From Rhodosporidiobolus odoratus (lineage: Eukaryota; Basidiomycota; Microbotryomycetes; Sporidiobolales; Sporidiobolaceae): 64,000 nucleotides of DNA. Where the stretch lies: the NCBI GenBank assembly GCA_034387635.1, contig JAOANU010000003.1, positions 806,001 through 870,000 of the forward strand, read 5' to 3'. The notes beneath the pieces are model-generated. The model was not told where the DNA came from. It did no database searches and saw only the letters and a list, made by a program, of their open reading frames with translations. Numbering within the stretch: position 1 is the stretch's first letter; every line of letters starts with the position of its first letter. Positions 25,834-37,774 of this stretch are shown one piece after another. The position numbers and the translations under genes were made by a program.

Positions 25834-28800
25834 ATGCCACCAAAGAAGAAACAGAAGGTCAGTCCGACCATTGCCTCGGATCTACTTCAGGCTATCGCCC
25901 TTCAGCAGCCCGTCAACCTCGCCCCCGACCGCCTCACAGACGACCTCCTCGCGCGAGCCTATGGTCTCGCTCAGCCACTCAAGGGCACGACCGGCGGTGA
26001 GCAGCTCCACAGAACGTGTAGCAATAGGTGGAAGGACGCGCAGAACGGTCAACCCGAAACGAAGGGAGGAAGCGGTGAGGCCAATGCGAAGCAGGATGAA
26101 AAAGGAGTCGAAACCGAGGCCATGATCCTCGACTCGGCGGAGGAGGACGACCACAAAGCCGCTCAGTCCAATGGTAAGGGTAAGGGCAAGTATGTCAAGA
26201 AGGCGGCCGACGATCTCAAGCTCAAGCCTTGTTCGGCGGAAAACTGCGAGCGCAATCCGACTTGTTTGAATTGGTTAGGACAGGACAAGTGGGAGAACGA
26301 CGGTGCGCCCCCTATCCTTCCTACTCTATCGGCTGTGCTGACCGTCTCCCTCACGCAGAAAAAGCCCGCAAGGACTTCAGAAAGGCTTCCGGGCTTTCCT
26401 TCGACCCGGAAAACGACCGCATGAACGGTATCCCCGTTGGGCTCAGGGTGCGTTGTGACTTGCCCTACTGACATGGGTATCCGCTCTGATGGTAATATTC
26501 CAGAACCTCGGCGCGACATGCTACGCCAACAGCTTCCTCCAGGTCAAGCCACCGCTTTTCTCGCAGGTTAATGCTGGCTCATGACTTCACTTCGGCTTAG
26601 GTCTGGTACCGCGACTCTCGCTTCCGCGCAGCCGTCTACTCCTGCCTACCTGCAGGGAACGGCAATGTACAAGTGCGCCCCATTCTCGACCTTACTGGTT
26701 CATCCTCCTCACCGGTCTTTCCGCAGAAGCTCCCCATCTTCCAGCTCCAGGTCCTCTTTGCCTCCTTACAAGTTTCCAAACAAGCCGTCTACGACCCTTC
26801 TCCTCTCATCGGTTCGCTCAAGCTCGACACCACGGAGCAGCAAGATGCGCAGGAATTCTCTAAACTGTTCCTTCAGGTTCTCGACCGCGAGTTCAAGAAG
26901 CAGGGGAAACGGGCGGAACAGGAAGGGGGTGCTGGAAGCGTAGCGAGGTTGGTGGAAGAGCTCTTCGAAGGTAAGATGGCATACATTACTCAGTGTCAGG
27001 TGTGCCAGCATGCATCGGAGAGGCCGTCGAGCTTTAGTGAACTTGAGGTCAATCTCAAGGTACGCCGGTTTTTTCCTTCGTATTCTCGCCATGCTCAAAC
27101 CTTCCGCCTCGCCTGCAGAAAGATTGCAAGCTCGAAAACCGCATCAAGGAGATGCTCAAGCCAGAATCCCTTGACGGCGACAACCAGTAAGATTTGCCCT
27201 TGTCCCGTCTCCAATGCGACGGCTGACTCGTACTGTACGAAGGTACTTCTGCGACGGCTGCAAGGCGAAGCAAGATGCAAGTCGTCGGAGCGCTATCACC
27301 TCGCTTCCCCCGGTGCGTCCTCGTGTTGCGCTTCTGCGCTATCTTGCCGTCTTACCTGCAGTACTTTCGTCACAGGTTCTGCACTTTTCCATCATCCGTT
27401 TCGTCTGGAACATGAAAGACTTTTCTCGTCAAAAGTCGCAACACGCCATTTCTTACCCACTCCAGCTCAACATGGGCCAATTCCTCCCGCTAAACGCGCA
27501 AGGAAGTCGTGACGAAGTCTGGTATGACTTGAAGGGAGTGCTGATGCATAAGGGCACGAGCGCGCATAGCGGGCATTACGTCGCACAGGTTTACGACGAG
27601 ACGTGCGCTACTTTCTCGCGCCTCTTCCCTTCTATGCTCCGGTGACTTCCCTTGACGTTCTCGCGCTCGCTCTTGACTTTCTAGCGAGGGCAAGTGGTTC
27701 CTCTTCGACGACGAGTCCGTTTCGCCTATCGAAGACCTGAATGCGCCAACCATACACGACGAAGACGGCGATCCCGTCATTGCGAAGAAACGCCCGGCGA
27801 CCGGGTTCACCAGAGACACTAAGGGCAACATGTTCGTTATCTCTCCGTTCCACCACATGGGCTTAGTACTCATCCTACGGGTCACTCCTTGCAGCCTACC
27901 GAAGTCGAAGGATGCCTGTTAGCCCTATACCCTTCCACCCTGAGGTTCTTTCTCTACTGACGTCCATCCTTACGACAGACATGCTTGTCTACATTCGGCG
28001 AGAGACTGTCGCTTCCGAAGCTGCCGCATCGAGCGCTGCGGCTGCCAGTTCTGCCAATTCATCTCCTTCCGTTGGGTCGGTCGCGGAGCCTGCCCCTCCA
28101 CCTCTCGCAAAATCGGCAGTCGAGAAGCTGGACGAGGAGTACGACAAGGAGATGGAGGAGTACAAGTTGAAGTGCGTAATCCTCCCCGCTCCGCTGCCAC
28201 TTGCGCTAATCAAGCGATCCTGTCAACAGAGCCGACAACATCGAAGGAGCCTTCTACGAGTTGCGCGACAAGAAGCGGTCGGTGTACAAGGTGTGGGACG
28301 TCGAGACGGACGACGTGAGCCTTTCTCTCCCCCGGACCCGGACTGAATTGACCTTCTCAATCTGCCCAAGCAGGAAGAAGCTTTCTTGATCGACAAGAGC
28401 GAGCTAAGGCGCTGGATGAGCGAGGGTCTCAAGAAGCCCGAGAAGAAGAATAAGTCCAAGGAGCATGAGACGGAGGAGAACAACGCGATTTCGGACATCG
28501 AGATTGTCCAGGCGTCCGCGACGGCAGAACCATCTCCAGCTCAGGATGTTCAGATGGTCGACGGTGAAGCCGAGATCACCCCTCATCCGTCGACAAGCAA
28601 AGCGTCCGACCCGGACGAGCTCCCGCCTCCTTCTAGTGTTCTCGCCTCGTCGCCTCCCGAAGGACCCATCAAAACCCTCAGTAACGCCGCGATCACATGC
28701 GAACACGGCCTCCTCAACCCGCAGAAAGCCGAGGGCATGAAACGCGTCTCGCAGATGGGAGTGCTGGCGCTGCGAGACTTGGGCATTGAGGTTGAGCCGG

Positions 28801-30898
28801 AGTTGATGATTCCGAGGGATTTTTGCAGGCAGTGTGTGGGTGGAATTGCTGCTGGTGCGTTCCTTCCTTTAGCCCCGTTATACGCTACGGGTGCGCTTCT
28901 CAAGCTTGGTGCTCTCCAGACTATACTTATGCCGACAAGCACCTTTCCGACGTCAGCGACTTTCAGTCGGCGGACAAAGAGCCCAACGACGTCCGTAACC
29001 TCTTCATCTCGAGGTTGTGGCTAAAAGGCGCGTCTTCTCCTCTGTATGTCTTGCTTGTGCTATCGGCATATCGTCCCTGACCTCTCGTTCACAGACTGGC
29101 TCAAAACGAAGCCGAAGATGCATCAAACGGGTACACTTCAGGATCCCTCGCCAAACGATGAACCGTACATCCACGATGTCCAGTGCGAGCATGGGCGCAC
29201 TCAGCCTGATCCGAAGAAGCGTATCCCTATTGGCCCGTCGGTACGCACTGCGGCGCTTTCTTTCCCACCGCCAGCTCGAGCTAAGGTCCATCGGGGCCCT
29301 GCGCAGGCCGCACGCGTACTCAAGACGATATTCAAGGGTTGGAGACCGCTCGTACTCGAGTCCTGCGAAGAGTGTGAAGGAGAGATGGTACGCGAGGTGG
29401 GCGATATGGAGGCGCTGAGACTGGTACATCAAAAGGACAAGGCGAGTTGTCCCTCTTTCGTTGCCCCAGCGCTCTTTCTCACGAGGTTCGCGTCAGTAGA
29501 GGATACTCAAATCTATTGAGGGCATGTTCCAAACCCGCCTCGCCGGTCTCCGCCTGGCCATCAGCGCTGACGAGGAAGCTCATTACGCCTTACCGCACGG
29601 TGCGCCTCTTCCTTTTCCTGGCACGCTTTCGTGGCACTCATACTTGGTCTGTAGCGTGGTGCCGGAACTGGAACTCATGGTCGCTGCAACGCGGTGCAAC
29701 TCACAAAAGCCGTCCCGGCCCGATCGACAACTCGCCTTTCCTCTGCCAGCACGATCTTCTTTGCCTCGACCTGAAGCGTGAGGTTCAGCAGGGGAAGCTG
29801 ATTGGTGTAGTCACTCAGAAGGAATGGAAATACCTGGAGAAAGCGTGCGTGCTGTTCTCCTTTCTTTTCCCCGTCGCCCTTGAGCTGACAGATCCAACAC
29901 TTGTAGCTACGAAGCATCACCTCCGATCCGCATCTGGCAAGAGCCTCGTCTCGACGAGCCGTCGTCTTTCCCTGCGGTCTGTGAAGAGTGTCTCGAGGAG
30001 CAGTATGCCGCCACCCTGACCCCCTTACTCTCCTCCGACTGACCGCTATCCACAGACGCAAAAACTTTGCGACTACCGAGTTGCAGGTCAAGCAACTGTC
30101 TGAGGGCGACTTTGACGACGAAGGCAAGCGCAAGCCAGGTACATTCCACCTGTCCTTCCTTGTCTCGCAGTCGGGGACTGATCAAGTGTCGACTTGAAGA
30201 AACTTCCTCGGGATCAGAGAAGCAGGTGGCAAAGCCTCTCGGCTCGACTAGGGTGTACGGGTCGAGAGCTTCGTCGCGCATCAAGGACAAACCGAACATG
30301 GCGTACCAGCGGCAACTCAAGACTATCGAGATGGCTAAGGACGATCAAGTGAAGGACCTCAAGCGCAAGGTGAGCATGTCTCGCCCCTTCCTTGCTTGTT
30401 CGTCTGACGAAGCTGTTGGGCCGCGCACAGGTCGAAGAGGTCACCAACATCCCTATCATCGCCCAGCGCCTTTTCTTCAAGCTGCAGGAGCTCGAAGACG
30501 CCTCGATCAGCGTAGCCGAGCTAGGCCTGGCGAGGGACGACATTCTCGAGGTCTTCGGCGTCGATCAGGACAGCGTTGACATCAGCAAGCTTCGCGACGT
30601 CGTACCCAGTTCTCGCAAGAAGCGCAGTCGCGTAGAAGGCTTCGGCGGAACCGGCCTCTCGGGCTTCGACGCTGGCGACTTTGCGTTAGACGACTTGACG
30701 CCCATGGAGGTCGACGGTGCGGGCCCTAGCAGCAATGGCGCCGGTTCGAGCCGTAGCGGAACGGTGAAGGCGCCCTCGTCGAGCAGTTCCACGCTGGCGG
30801 CGGAAGACGAAGGTTCAGTGTCCTGCGCGGTGTGTACCTTCCTCAATGCTGTGGGGATGACCAGCTGCGAAATGTGCGGGACGGAGCTGGGGGCTTGA
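25834..30898 (+). CDS. USP48-like ubiquitin C-terminal hydrolase
   Basis: Nineteen exons starting at 25834, 26359, 26504, 26601, 27119, 27243, 27376, 27685, 27979, 28230, 28374, 28920, 29095, 29500, 29655, 29907, 30056, 30200 and 30431 give about 1,318 residues. It is a cysteine-protease deubiquitinase. The basic N-terminus (MPPKKKQKV) looks like a nuclear signal. The USP domain has Cys192 in NLGATCYANSFLQ, QQDAQEFSKLF, CQVC and CDGC zinc-binding pairs, and His465 in HSGHYVAQV. DUSP-like modules follow, then a ubiquitin-like segment (VEEVTNIPIIAQRLFFKLQE) and a C-terminal RanBP2-type zinc finger (CAVCTFLNAVGMTSCEMCG). That finger is an addition to the human layout. Least certain: 27800-27917 and the junctions at 29423/29500 and 29027/29095 (a GC donor). 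Confidence 0.9.
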
Positions 30899-31127
30899 AG
30901 GGTGCACGTCAGAGAAAAACAGCTTTGCATCGCTTGGCAACTTTCCTTCTTCTTTCTTTAGTGACCTTCGTTGTCTGTCCTGTTCGTTGTAGCTCTACTT
31001 ACGCATGACCCACCGCAAGTGACTCGATGCCTTGCTTCTCTCGCAGTTCCTTTTCGTGTGTTTGAGCCACGAGCAGGGGGAAAGGAAATCAGAAACTGCT
31101 ACATTTGTGGGAGGTGTACACGAGATC

Positions 31128-32042
31128 TCACGCCAGCCCATCAGGCTCTGTCACCACAATCTCGGGAAGATGGACGATCCCGAGCTCTTTGAGCGCTTGA
31201 AGAAGCTTCTCCGGCCCGCTCTGTTTAGCAAAGAAGGCTGAAATTGACTTGTAAGCTCGGGGGGAAAACGGTGAGCACACACCGACAGCTTAAGTGCGCC
31301 CAGTAGGCCCTCTACGGCTCTAGCGCTCATTTCGTCGCTGATGTAAGGCACGCCCTTGCCGAGGCGTATAGCGTCGTTGACATTGTATTTTTTCGCAATG
31401 GCGCAGAGGTGCTTGGTCGCAAAAGCAAGTGAGATATCGTTGTATTGCTCTGCCAGTACAGTGAGATCAGCCGATACTGAACCTCCTCGACGCGCCGAAC
31501 GTCCAGCACTGAATGTACTGAAGGCAAGATGGAAGGGAAGGAAGAAGAAAAGCAGCGTAATGAAGAAGGAGAAGCTCACTCCCGCTGTGCTTGCCTGGAC
31601 TCTGGTACAGCGCCTCGAAGGCCACAGCTCTCGCGGCCTGCACAAGCACTAAATCAGCTGTCTCGGCCCCTTGTGTAGTCTGCTAATTGGAGACTGGCTT
31701 ACCGCCTCCCCGATCTTTGCCAATTCGGTATTGTTGCGCGTGGCAGAAGCAGACGAGTGAGTGAGAGCTTCGATGGCCAGCTCTCTAGCTTGAGGCGAGT
31801 CGAAGACGAGGGAAGGAGCCTTGAAAGCGAGAGAAGTGGGGATCAACATGGGCTGTAGTGGAAGGGGAAAGGGTGTCGCGTACACACTCCCTCAAGGCAA
31901 TCAGCTTAGCGTGCATGTCCATGGCAAAGGAGGGCACGCTGAAACGATAAGAGCGAGGGAGAGCTGGCGGAGGAAGCGAGCAGATCCTCGAAAGTGACGA
32001 GCGGCGCACGAGGTTCGAGAGGGTCATCGCATGGCGGTGCAT
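31128..32042 (-). CDS. RNase III-fold protein, probable mitoribosomal mL57-type
   Basis: Exons about 31884-32042, 31703-31852, 31580-31637, 31279-31476 (or 31283) and 31128-31237 (or 31220) give about 215-225 residues. A basic, Arg/Ser-rich N-terminus (MTLSNLVRRSSLSRICSL) looks like a mitochondrial presequence. The body resembles an RNase III fold: ALTHSSASATRNNTELAKIGEA, and later LAEQYNDISLAFATKHLCAIA and DEMSARAVEGLLGAL. The acidic catalytic residues of true RNase III are not evident, matching the inactive fold in mitoribosomal mL57/MRPL15. The start could be 32042 or 32027, and the last junction has two phase-compatible solutions. Confidence 0.6.
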
Positions 32043-32209
32043 ACTCGTCAGCATGACACCAACGACGACAGCAAGGAGAGCCAGAAGAACTAGCATTCTA
32101 GTTGCAGAAAGAACCGATTCAAAGCGATCGACCTTCTCAAACGTACTTTTCCTACCCCTCTTCCCCTCCTTGTTCCGCTCAGAGACTTCCCATGCTATGC
32201 CATCCCAAG

Positions 32210-34476
32210 CTAAGGCAGATCAAACTCGACCCTCGAAGCATGCAGTGGCGCTCCCGCTCCCGCAAATTGCGCCTCCCCGGCTGAATGCGCAGCTTCGGCG
32301 GCACCGTCCGGAGCCTGAACGTCCATCTCGAAACTGGAACGCCGGCTAACGGCCTGGCTAGCGGAAGCTGGCGTGACGGTGTTGCTCCCCCTGTGAGCCA
32401 CGGCGTTAGCGGAATCCTTCCCGCCTCGCGTCAAGGTGGCGCTTCGGCGGCTGGCCACGCTCATAGTGCTCTTCGTGCGGGCGAGGGCGAGGGGAGCAGC
32501 CTGGCTCAGCGGGATGGAGATGCCCTGTAAGAACGCCCGAGTCAGCATAAAAACCCATGAAGGAACCGTGGGCAGGAAACGGACGTGGACGATGGTCGAG
32601 CACATGGCCATAAAGACAACGACGGGAAAAATCGTCTGACGAAGGGCGACTCGGTCTTCGGGAATGACTTCGAGTGCGAGAATAGCGTAGTCTATGTGCG
32701 CAACGGGAACCAGTCAGCCAGTCTTCTGGAGCAGTCTTCTGGAGCGGGAGGCCGAGATACTCACAAATCGCTGAGACACCGATCGGTCCGTACCATCCGG
32801 CGAAGAAAGCCTTCTTGTAAGTATCGAGAGCGGGGATGAATTTGTGTAGCGCGAGAATAAACGGAAGTCGGCGGAAGATAAGAATGCAGATTCCGAAGAG
32901 AACGAGGCGCCAAGGCGTAAGGTAAGCCGATGTGAAGTCGGACCCTAGACAGGTAGAGTGTCAATATCTGGGTACAGGGAGACGAACGAGGAACGGCATA
33001 CAGGGGATTATAGTGCCAATGTAGAGGAAGGTGGCGGTATCGAGGAGGGAGTCGATAACTACAAGACAAAACGGTCAGTACAGATAGGCTTGGTTCGGAA
33101 GGAAACAGCACGGTACCATCCTGGAAAGTGTCCTCTTCCGAAGCCTCAATGCGATAGAAATCTTGCCAAGTCAAGCTGTTCCCCGCCACAAAACAGGCCA
33201 GCACGTCGTCGCTGCCTAAGACGCCGACGACTGCAAGGACCGAGGCGTCAGCGAATTGTACAAGGAGGAAGGTGAGCGTCAAGCGTACCGCCGAGAGTGA
33301 AAAGCGCAAGCCCGACGCCATATGCCAGGAAAGATGGATGGTCGATGTACCGACGACCGTGAGCGAACTTGAGCGTCTTGCGAGCGACCCAGCCGATAGT
33401 GGCACCGATCGCACACGCGAGAGCAATCTGATACAGCCACGTCGTTACGACCCAGTGCTGGAGCGAGGCGGGGATCGACCGAGAGTGCTCGTGTCGCTGC
33501 ATGAGGAAGACGGCGACGAAGAGGAAGGGATAGCTGTAAAAGGGCAGATGTCAGCCTCGACTAGCGGCATGAAATAGAAGGCATATATGGGTGGGAGGTG
33601 GGAAGGAGGCTCGGATCGAGTCGAAGGGTGGAAGGGCAAAGTGGCGGAAAGAGGAAGAGAGAGAAAGAACGCACCCCAAGCCGTCATTCGCTCCACTCTC
33701 GGCAGAGAGCAAGTCTCGCACAGATTTGGGGACATTGCGCTCAGCGTAGCGGCCTTTGACGATCGCATTGGCAAGGATAGGGTCGGTAGGCGTGATACAC
33801 CTGCCGAAGCAGAGTAAGCACGCGTAAACGAAGGTTTGCATAGGCCGCAGGAGAAACGCACGCAGCGATGCATAAAGCCTCGAGAAAGGTGAGGCCCTTG
33901 ACGAAAAGCATGACGAAACCCGCCGAAACGAACCAGGCGAGAGTCATGACTGGGATGAGCAGTAGAAAAAGAGGGAGAGCCTGGCGACGCAGGTAGGCGG
34001 CAGGCAAGTCAATACCGGCGAACATGACCTCTGTACGAAGGTGCGTGAGCAACGTCCATCAGCAGGTACAGCAGACTGACTAGGCAGGGAGCAGAGAGGT
34101 GAACGTACGAATTCCGATCACGACCCTCGTGATCTGGAAGGTCAACGACAACCTTGCCTCTTCGTCGAAGTTGACCCATTGCCAGGGCGAAAGCCAGTCA
34201 AGACCGATAGGTCCGACCGCTGTACAGGAGCAAAATCGGCGAGGATAAAAGAAATTAGCAAGCTAGATAGGTCTGATGACAGGGAGGGAACGTACCGATG
34301 CCGACGCAGAAGGCCACCATAGCGCTTGAGAGGAGCAGCTTTTCTTTGAGAATGTACGAGACCTGACCGATCGAGACGAGGTAGGCGCCGAAAATGCCCA
34401 AGGCCAACGAGACGTGAGTGATGTCTAGATGAACCCAGGGCGGGAGGTCGATGTTCGTCTCATTGTTTGAATTCAT
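32210..34476 (-). CDS. NHA1: Na+(K+)/H+ antiporter, NHA1/SOD2 type
   Basis: Exons 34296-34476, 34109-34219, 33862-34030, 33675-33800, 33289-33533, 33117-33230, 33002-33058, 32765-32944, 32585-32691 and 32210-32524 encode 534 residues. It is a plasma-membrane cation/proton exchanger for salt and pH tolerance. Many hydrophobic helices are present, with family motifs ACITPTDPILANAI, SAESGANDGLGYPFLF, GSDDVLACFVAGNSLTW (paired Asp) and FFAGWYGPIGVSAIYY. The cytosolic tail after the last helix is only about 100 residues and Ala/Ser-rich. It is much shorter than in S. cerevisiae Nha1 and closer to fission yeast Sod2. Intron 32692-32764 contains a 13-nt tandem duplication (32719-32744). Confidence 0.93.
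32719..32744. repeat. 13-bp tandem duplication inside an NHA1 intron
   Basis: The unit CAGTCTTCTGGAG occurs twice head to tail. It lies within the intron between exons 8 and 9 of the antiporter gene, so it has no coding effect. Confidence 0.85.
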
Positions 34477-34788
34477 GGCGAGTGGTCGCTAGCCTTTAGT
34501 TGGTGTTATTCGCGCGCGGTGAGGCGAGCGGTGAGGATAGTAGCGGTGAGGGCGGCGACCATTCGGACCGGGCGGGAACGCTTATGTACTGGCTGGCGTA
34601 CCGCTGTGAGGGTAGTCAAACGTCGTACGATAGCCTCGGAGCTGAGCGTCGTGATCGAAGACGGTATTGGGAGGGAACGGTTCGCCAAGACTCGAAGTCG
34701 CTCGCAGTCTCAACTTTTCCTGCCGAGGACAATCTGCGAAAAACGATCCAACCAAAGATGCGAGCATGGGCAAAGCTTCTTGCACAAG
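34477..34788. promoter_or_regulatory. NHA1 promoter plus CENP-O 3' region
   Basis: This 312-bp interval lies upstream of the antiporter and downstream of the CENP-O stop, both minus strand. Overlapping short open frames on both strands have no family character. Confidence 0.4.
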
Positions 34789-36177
34789 CTACGTATACTC
34801 CGGGCTCCACCCCGGTCCCATAGTCGCTTCAACTATATCTCGCACCACTCCTTCAATCGTTACTCCCTGATCCTGTCGCTGAAGTGCCCGCTTAGCCAGC
34901 CCGCTCAGTACTTTCTGGTGAGGCGCAGCAGCTGCAGAGCGAAATGAGGCACAGTCAACACTGGGGAAGCTCAGTCTCAGCGGGCAGAAAGAAGCCGCGC
35001 ACCTGATGGCCTCGTCTCAACATACCGCACAAGCAGCGAGGCCACTTCGTCTGCCTCGACGGTCTCGAAGCGATCTGTTCGAAGATCATGCAGAGCCACT
35101 TGAACAACGACTGCCCGACTTGGCTTTGTACCTTCTCCGTCTTCCTCTAAATCCTCCTCATCTTCGCTGTCGTCGTCTCCTTCCTTGACTTTGTGGTTTG
35201 GCGCAGAAAGTTTCCATTCGACGACAACTCGGTCGCATGGCTCGGAAGAGAAGACCCGGAAGTGGAGAGACTGATAGGTGTCGGGTGAATAAGCGGATTG
35301 CAGGGCAACAAGTTGTTCTCGTCGTGAGACGAAGGCGTTAATTTGGGCGCTCAGGTGAGAGAGGAAAAGCTAGATTCGAGCAAGAGACGTCAGTAAGTGC
35401 TCACAATGCGAAACGAGGTAGACGTACTTCAAGGTCTGCTTCCCCTCCCTTGTCATCCTCTGGAGCATATCCTGCTGTGCCATCATCGTCTCGAAGCCGT
35501 ACGCCCAGATAGCGCCAAGCGAGTTCGCGGAGAGGGAGCCAATGGGGGAGGGTGTGGTGTGCAATGTACAGGGGTAGAGACGAAGCCAGCGGGTCGTCCA
35601 GATCTGGGAGAGCGTGCGCGAAGACAACGTAATAAGGTTCGAAGAAGCGCCCTGCATGCTGTATTGGTCAGCTCAACATGTTGACCCCGGATAGGACCGA
35701 ACACGGATTCACCGTTGTGAAAGGTCTCCAAGCGGACAGCCATTCCTTTCCTCACAAAACCGTCTCCTACTTCTTCCACCTCTTTCTCCTTGCTCTTTCC
35801 TTTTCTTCGCTTCCTCTCTCGCTCGATCTCTTCCATTTCCTCCTTCGCGCGTGCGCCTCGCGCGAGTTCAACCGGAAAACATGAGCGCCCCGTTACACGG
35901 TATTGGCGGGCCAGCTCGTCCGTAACTTGGTTTTCATCCGGAGGGTCTCGAGCATACGCGGGTGTGTCGCGTGAGCCTCTGGGAATGGGGAAAGGGCGCA
36001 AGGCGGTTGCTGACTCGGCGAGAGGAGAGAGATTGGAACGTAAAAAGTCGAGTCGACGGCGAAGCTCTTCCACTGCCCAGATGGACGGTCAAGTCCGCGT
36101 CATCCGTTCACTACTACCGTGCTGTATGGCGTACCTCTGGCCCTCAAGGCGTGACTCGATTCCGTTGTGCTGTCCAT
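34789..36177 (-). CDS. MCM21: Kinetochore protein CENP-O (Mcm21 family)
   Basis: Exons 36135-36177, 35713-36072, 35428-35651, 35003-35369 and 34789-34931 give 378 residues. CENP-O/Mcm21 is a subunit of the COMA/CCAN inner-kinetochore complex. The N-terminal helix (ARVEELRRRLDFLRSNLSPL) is a coiled coil. A basic/acidic linker (ERKRRKGKSKEKEVEEV) follows. The C-terminal RWD-like region has EPYYVVF, YIAHHTLPHWLPLRELAWRY and a helix FLSHLSAQINAFVSRREQL, as in the fungal Cenp-O domain. An apparent stop at 34977 is bypassed by a clean intron (34932-35002) leading to a protein-like last exon ending MGPGWSPEYT. The family call is good but rests on pattern recognition alone. Confidence 0.75.
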
Positions 36178-36627
36178 GATGTCGTCGCTCAACAGAGCTG
36201 TGTCAAAGCGAGACTGACAGTCGGAAGCACCGTGGCCGCGAGGCGGCTCTTGACGGCGGAGGCAGTATCTGAGAGCAGTTTGGGCGGCAGCAGACAGTTG
36301 AAGCAGGTGTTCGGGGGGATATTCGCTGTTCTTTCAAGGCAAGAAGCTGATGAGACATCAAACGACGACGACGACGACGACGTCTCGCTCTAGCCCGCAC
36401 CCGTTGTGAGATCTGCTGGCTTGCTTGCGTAGTGTCGCGCACAGTGCTTGAGAGGTAGTAGGGGCTGTACGACCAGTGCACCGCCTCTTGGTCTGCCTCT
36501 GGCGATGAGCTCATTTCCGAGTGTCTCCTCTCGATTCGGCCCCGCTCGTTCTTTGCTTCGTGCGTCTTGTTTCCTGCTCACTCACTACCTGCTCTCCCTT
36601 CCTCCACACACTCAAGTTCAATCCAAC
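36178..36627. promoter_or_regulatory. Divergent promoter, CENP-O / secreted protein
   Basis: This 450-bp divergent region contains a trinucleotide ACG microsatellite (about 36362-36384) and, close to the secreted-protein start, a pyrimidine-rich leader. No gene is supported within it. Confidence 0.45.
36362..36384. repeat. ACG/CGT trinucleotide microsatellite
   Basis: About seven tandem ACG units lie in the divergent promoter between CENP-O and the secreted-protein gene. No coding frame is supported across it. Confidence 0.9.
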
Positions 36628-37774
36628 ATGCGCACCTCCACCTTCTTCGCCACGGCTCTCGCTCTCATTGCCGCCGCCCCCGCGCTGGCCGCTCCCGCCC
36701 CGGCTGAACAGGTCGTCCAGCAGGAGAAGCGTCAGTTCCTCTCGTACGTCGCCTCTTGACCTGTCATGGCTTCACGACTGCTTGGAGCGCAAGCGGAAGA
36801 GGGGCAGACGGGAATGGGAGAAAGGAGTCGGGATTTCAGCGATGAAGGAAATGCCGGGCGAGGCCCGAGGGGATATGCAAGTCTGCGAGGGCAAGAGAGG
36901 CTGCCTGACTGGACCATCTGCCCCAATGAAGAGAACGAGGAATGCTGACTTCGTCGACTTGTACTTTTTCCTCTCTCCCCAAATTGCTCCTCTTTGCCAA
37001 ATCCTGCCTCTGGGCAACCCGTACTCACCGCTTCCCTTTCTCATATCCACCCGACGTCCCGTCACCCTGCTCCGTCGTTGCGTCTTTGGGTCTACAGCGA
37101 CCTTACCTCCGTCGGCGGCGATATTACCGGGGTTGGCGGTTCCATCGCTAGCGGAGCCACTTCCGTCTTTGGAGACGCTACGAGCGGAGCCTCATCAGTC
37201 TTTGGTGACGCTACCAGCGGCGCAGGGAGTGCTTTCACGTATGTGCTTTCCTCCTGCTCGTGTCGTCGCCTCCTAATCTCACTCCGTACTTTTCACGTAG
37301 ATACGTTACCTCGGGCGCCGGTGGTGTAGCTTCGACAGTCACCAGCTTTGGTGGCGGTGCCGTTTCCAGCGCAACCTCGGGCGCTGGCGGTGTCTTCTCC
37401 ACCGTGACTTCGGGCGCCGACGGCGCTCTCACGACCATCACCTCCGGAGGGGGTGGCGCTCTCAGCTCTGCTACTGACGGAGCTGCGTCGGCAGCAACGG
37501 GCGGAAGGTAAGTCCCTCTGACCCCTTCTTCCCCCGTTCCTATATGCGAGCCATCTCGCCATACTTTTGCCTTCGAGCTTTTCGTGGATATACTGACGAC
37601 GAGCCATGTCTGCATACGTCTGCCTCACCTGGTCTTCTACGGTCGCCTTTCGAATCAACGTCGCACGGCAGTTCCGCTGCCGGTAGTCTCAGCCCTCTTA
37701 ACTCTGCAGCCTTCCTCTTCGCCGCCGCCCTTACCGCTGGAGCCGTCGGAGGCGGAGCCCTTATCTTCAACTAA
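36628..37774 (+). CDS. Secreted, GPI-type low-complexity cell-wall protein
   Basis: Exons 36628-36743, 37098-37238, 37301-37507 and 37672-37774 encode 188 residues. A signal peptide is clear (MRTSTFFATALALIAAAPALA), followed by a possible Kex2 site (QQEKRQF). The body is almost only Gly, Ala, Ser, Thr, Val and Asp, in degenerate repeats such as GATSVFGDATSGASSVFGDA and TSGAGGVASTV / TSGAGGVFSTV. The C-terminus (LSPLNSAAFLFAAALTAGAV to GGALIFN) is a small-residue site followed by a hydrophobic tail, as expected for GPI attachment. No catalytic motif is visible. The 354-nt first intron directly follows the signal and propeptide exon. The function is unknown; a wall or surface structural role is inferred. 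Confidence 0.85.

Noticed and set aside
34977..35003. Apparent stop of CENP-O at 34977
   Set aside because: A GTGCGC donor at 35002 and a CTGCAG acceptor at 34932 remove it and lead in phase to a protein-like terminal exon of 143 nt.
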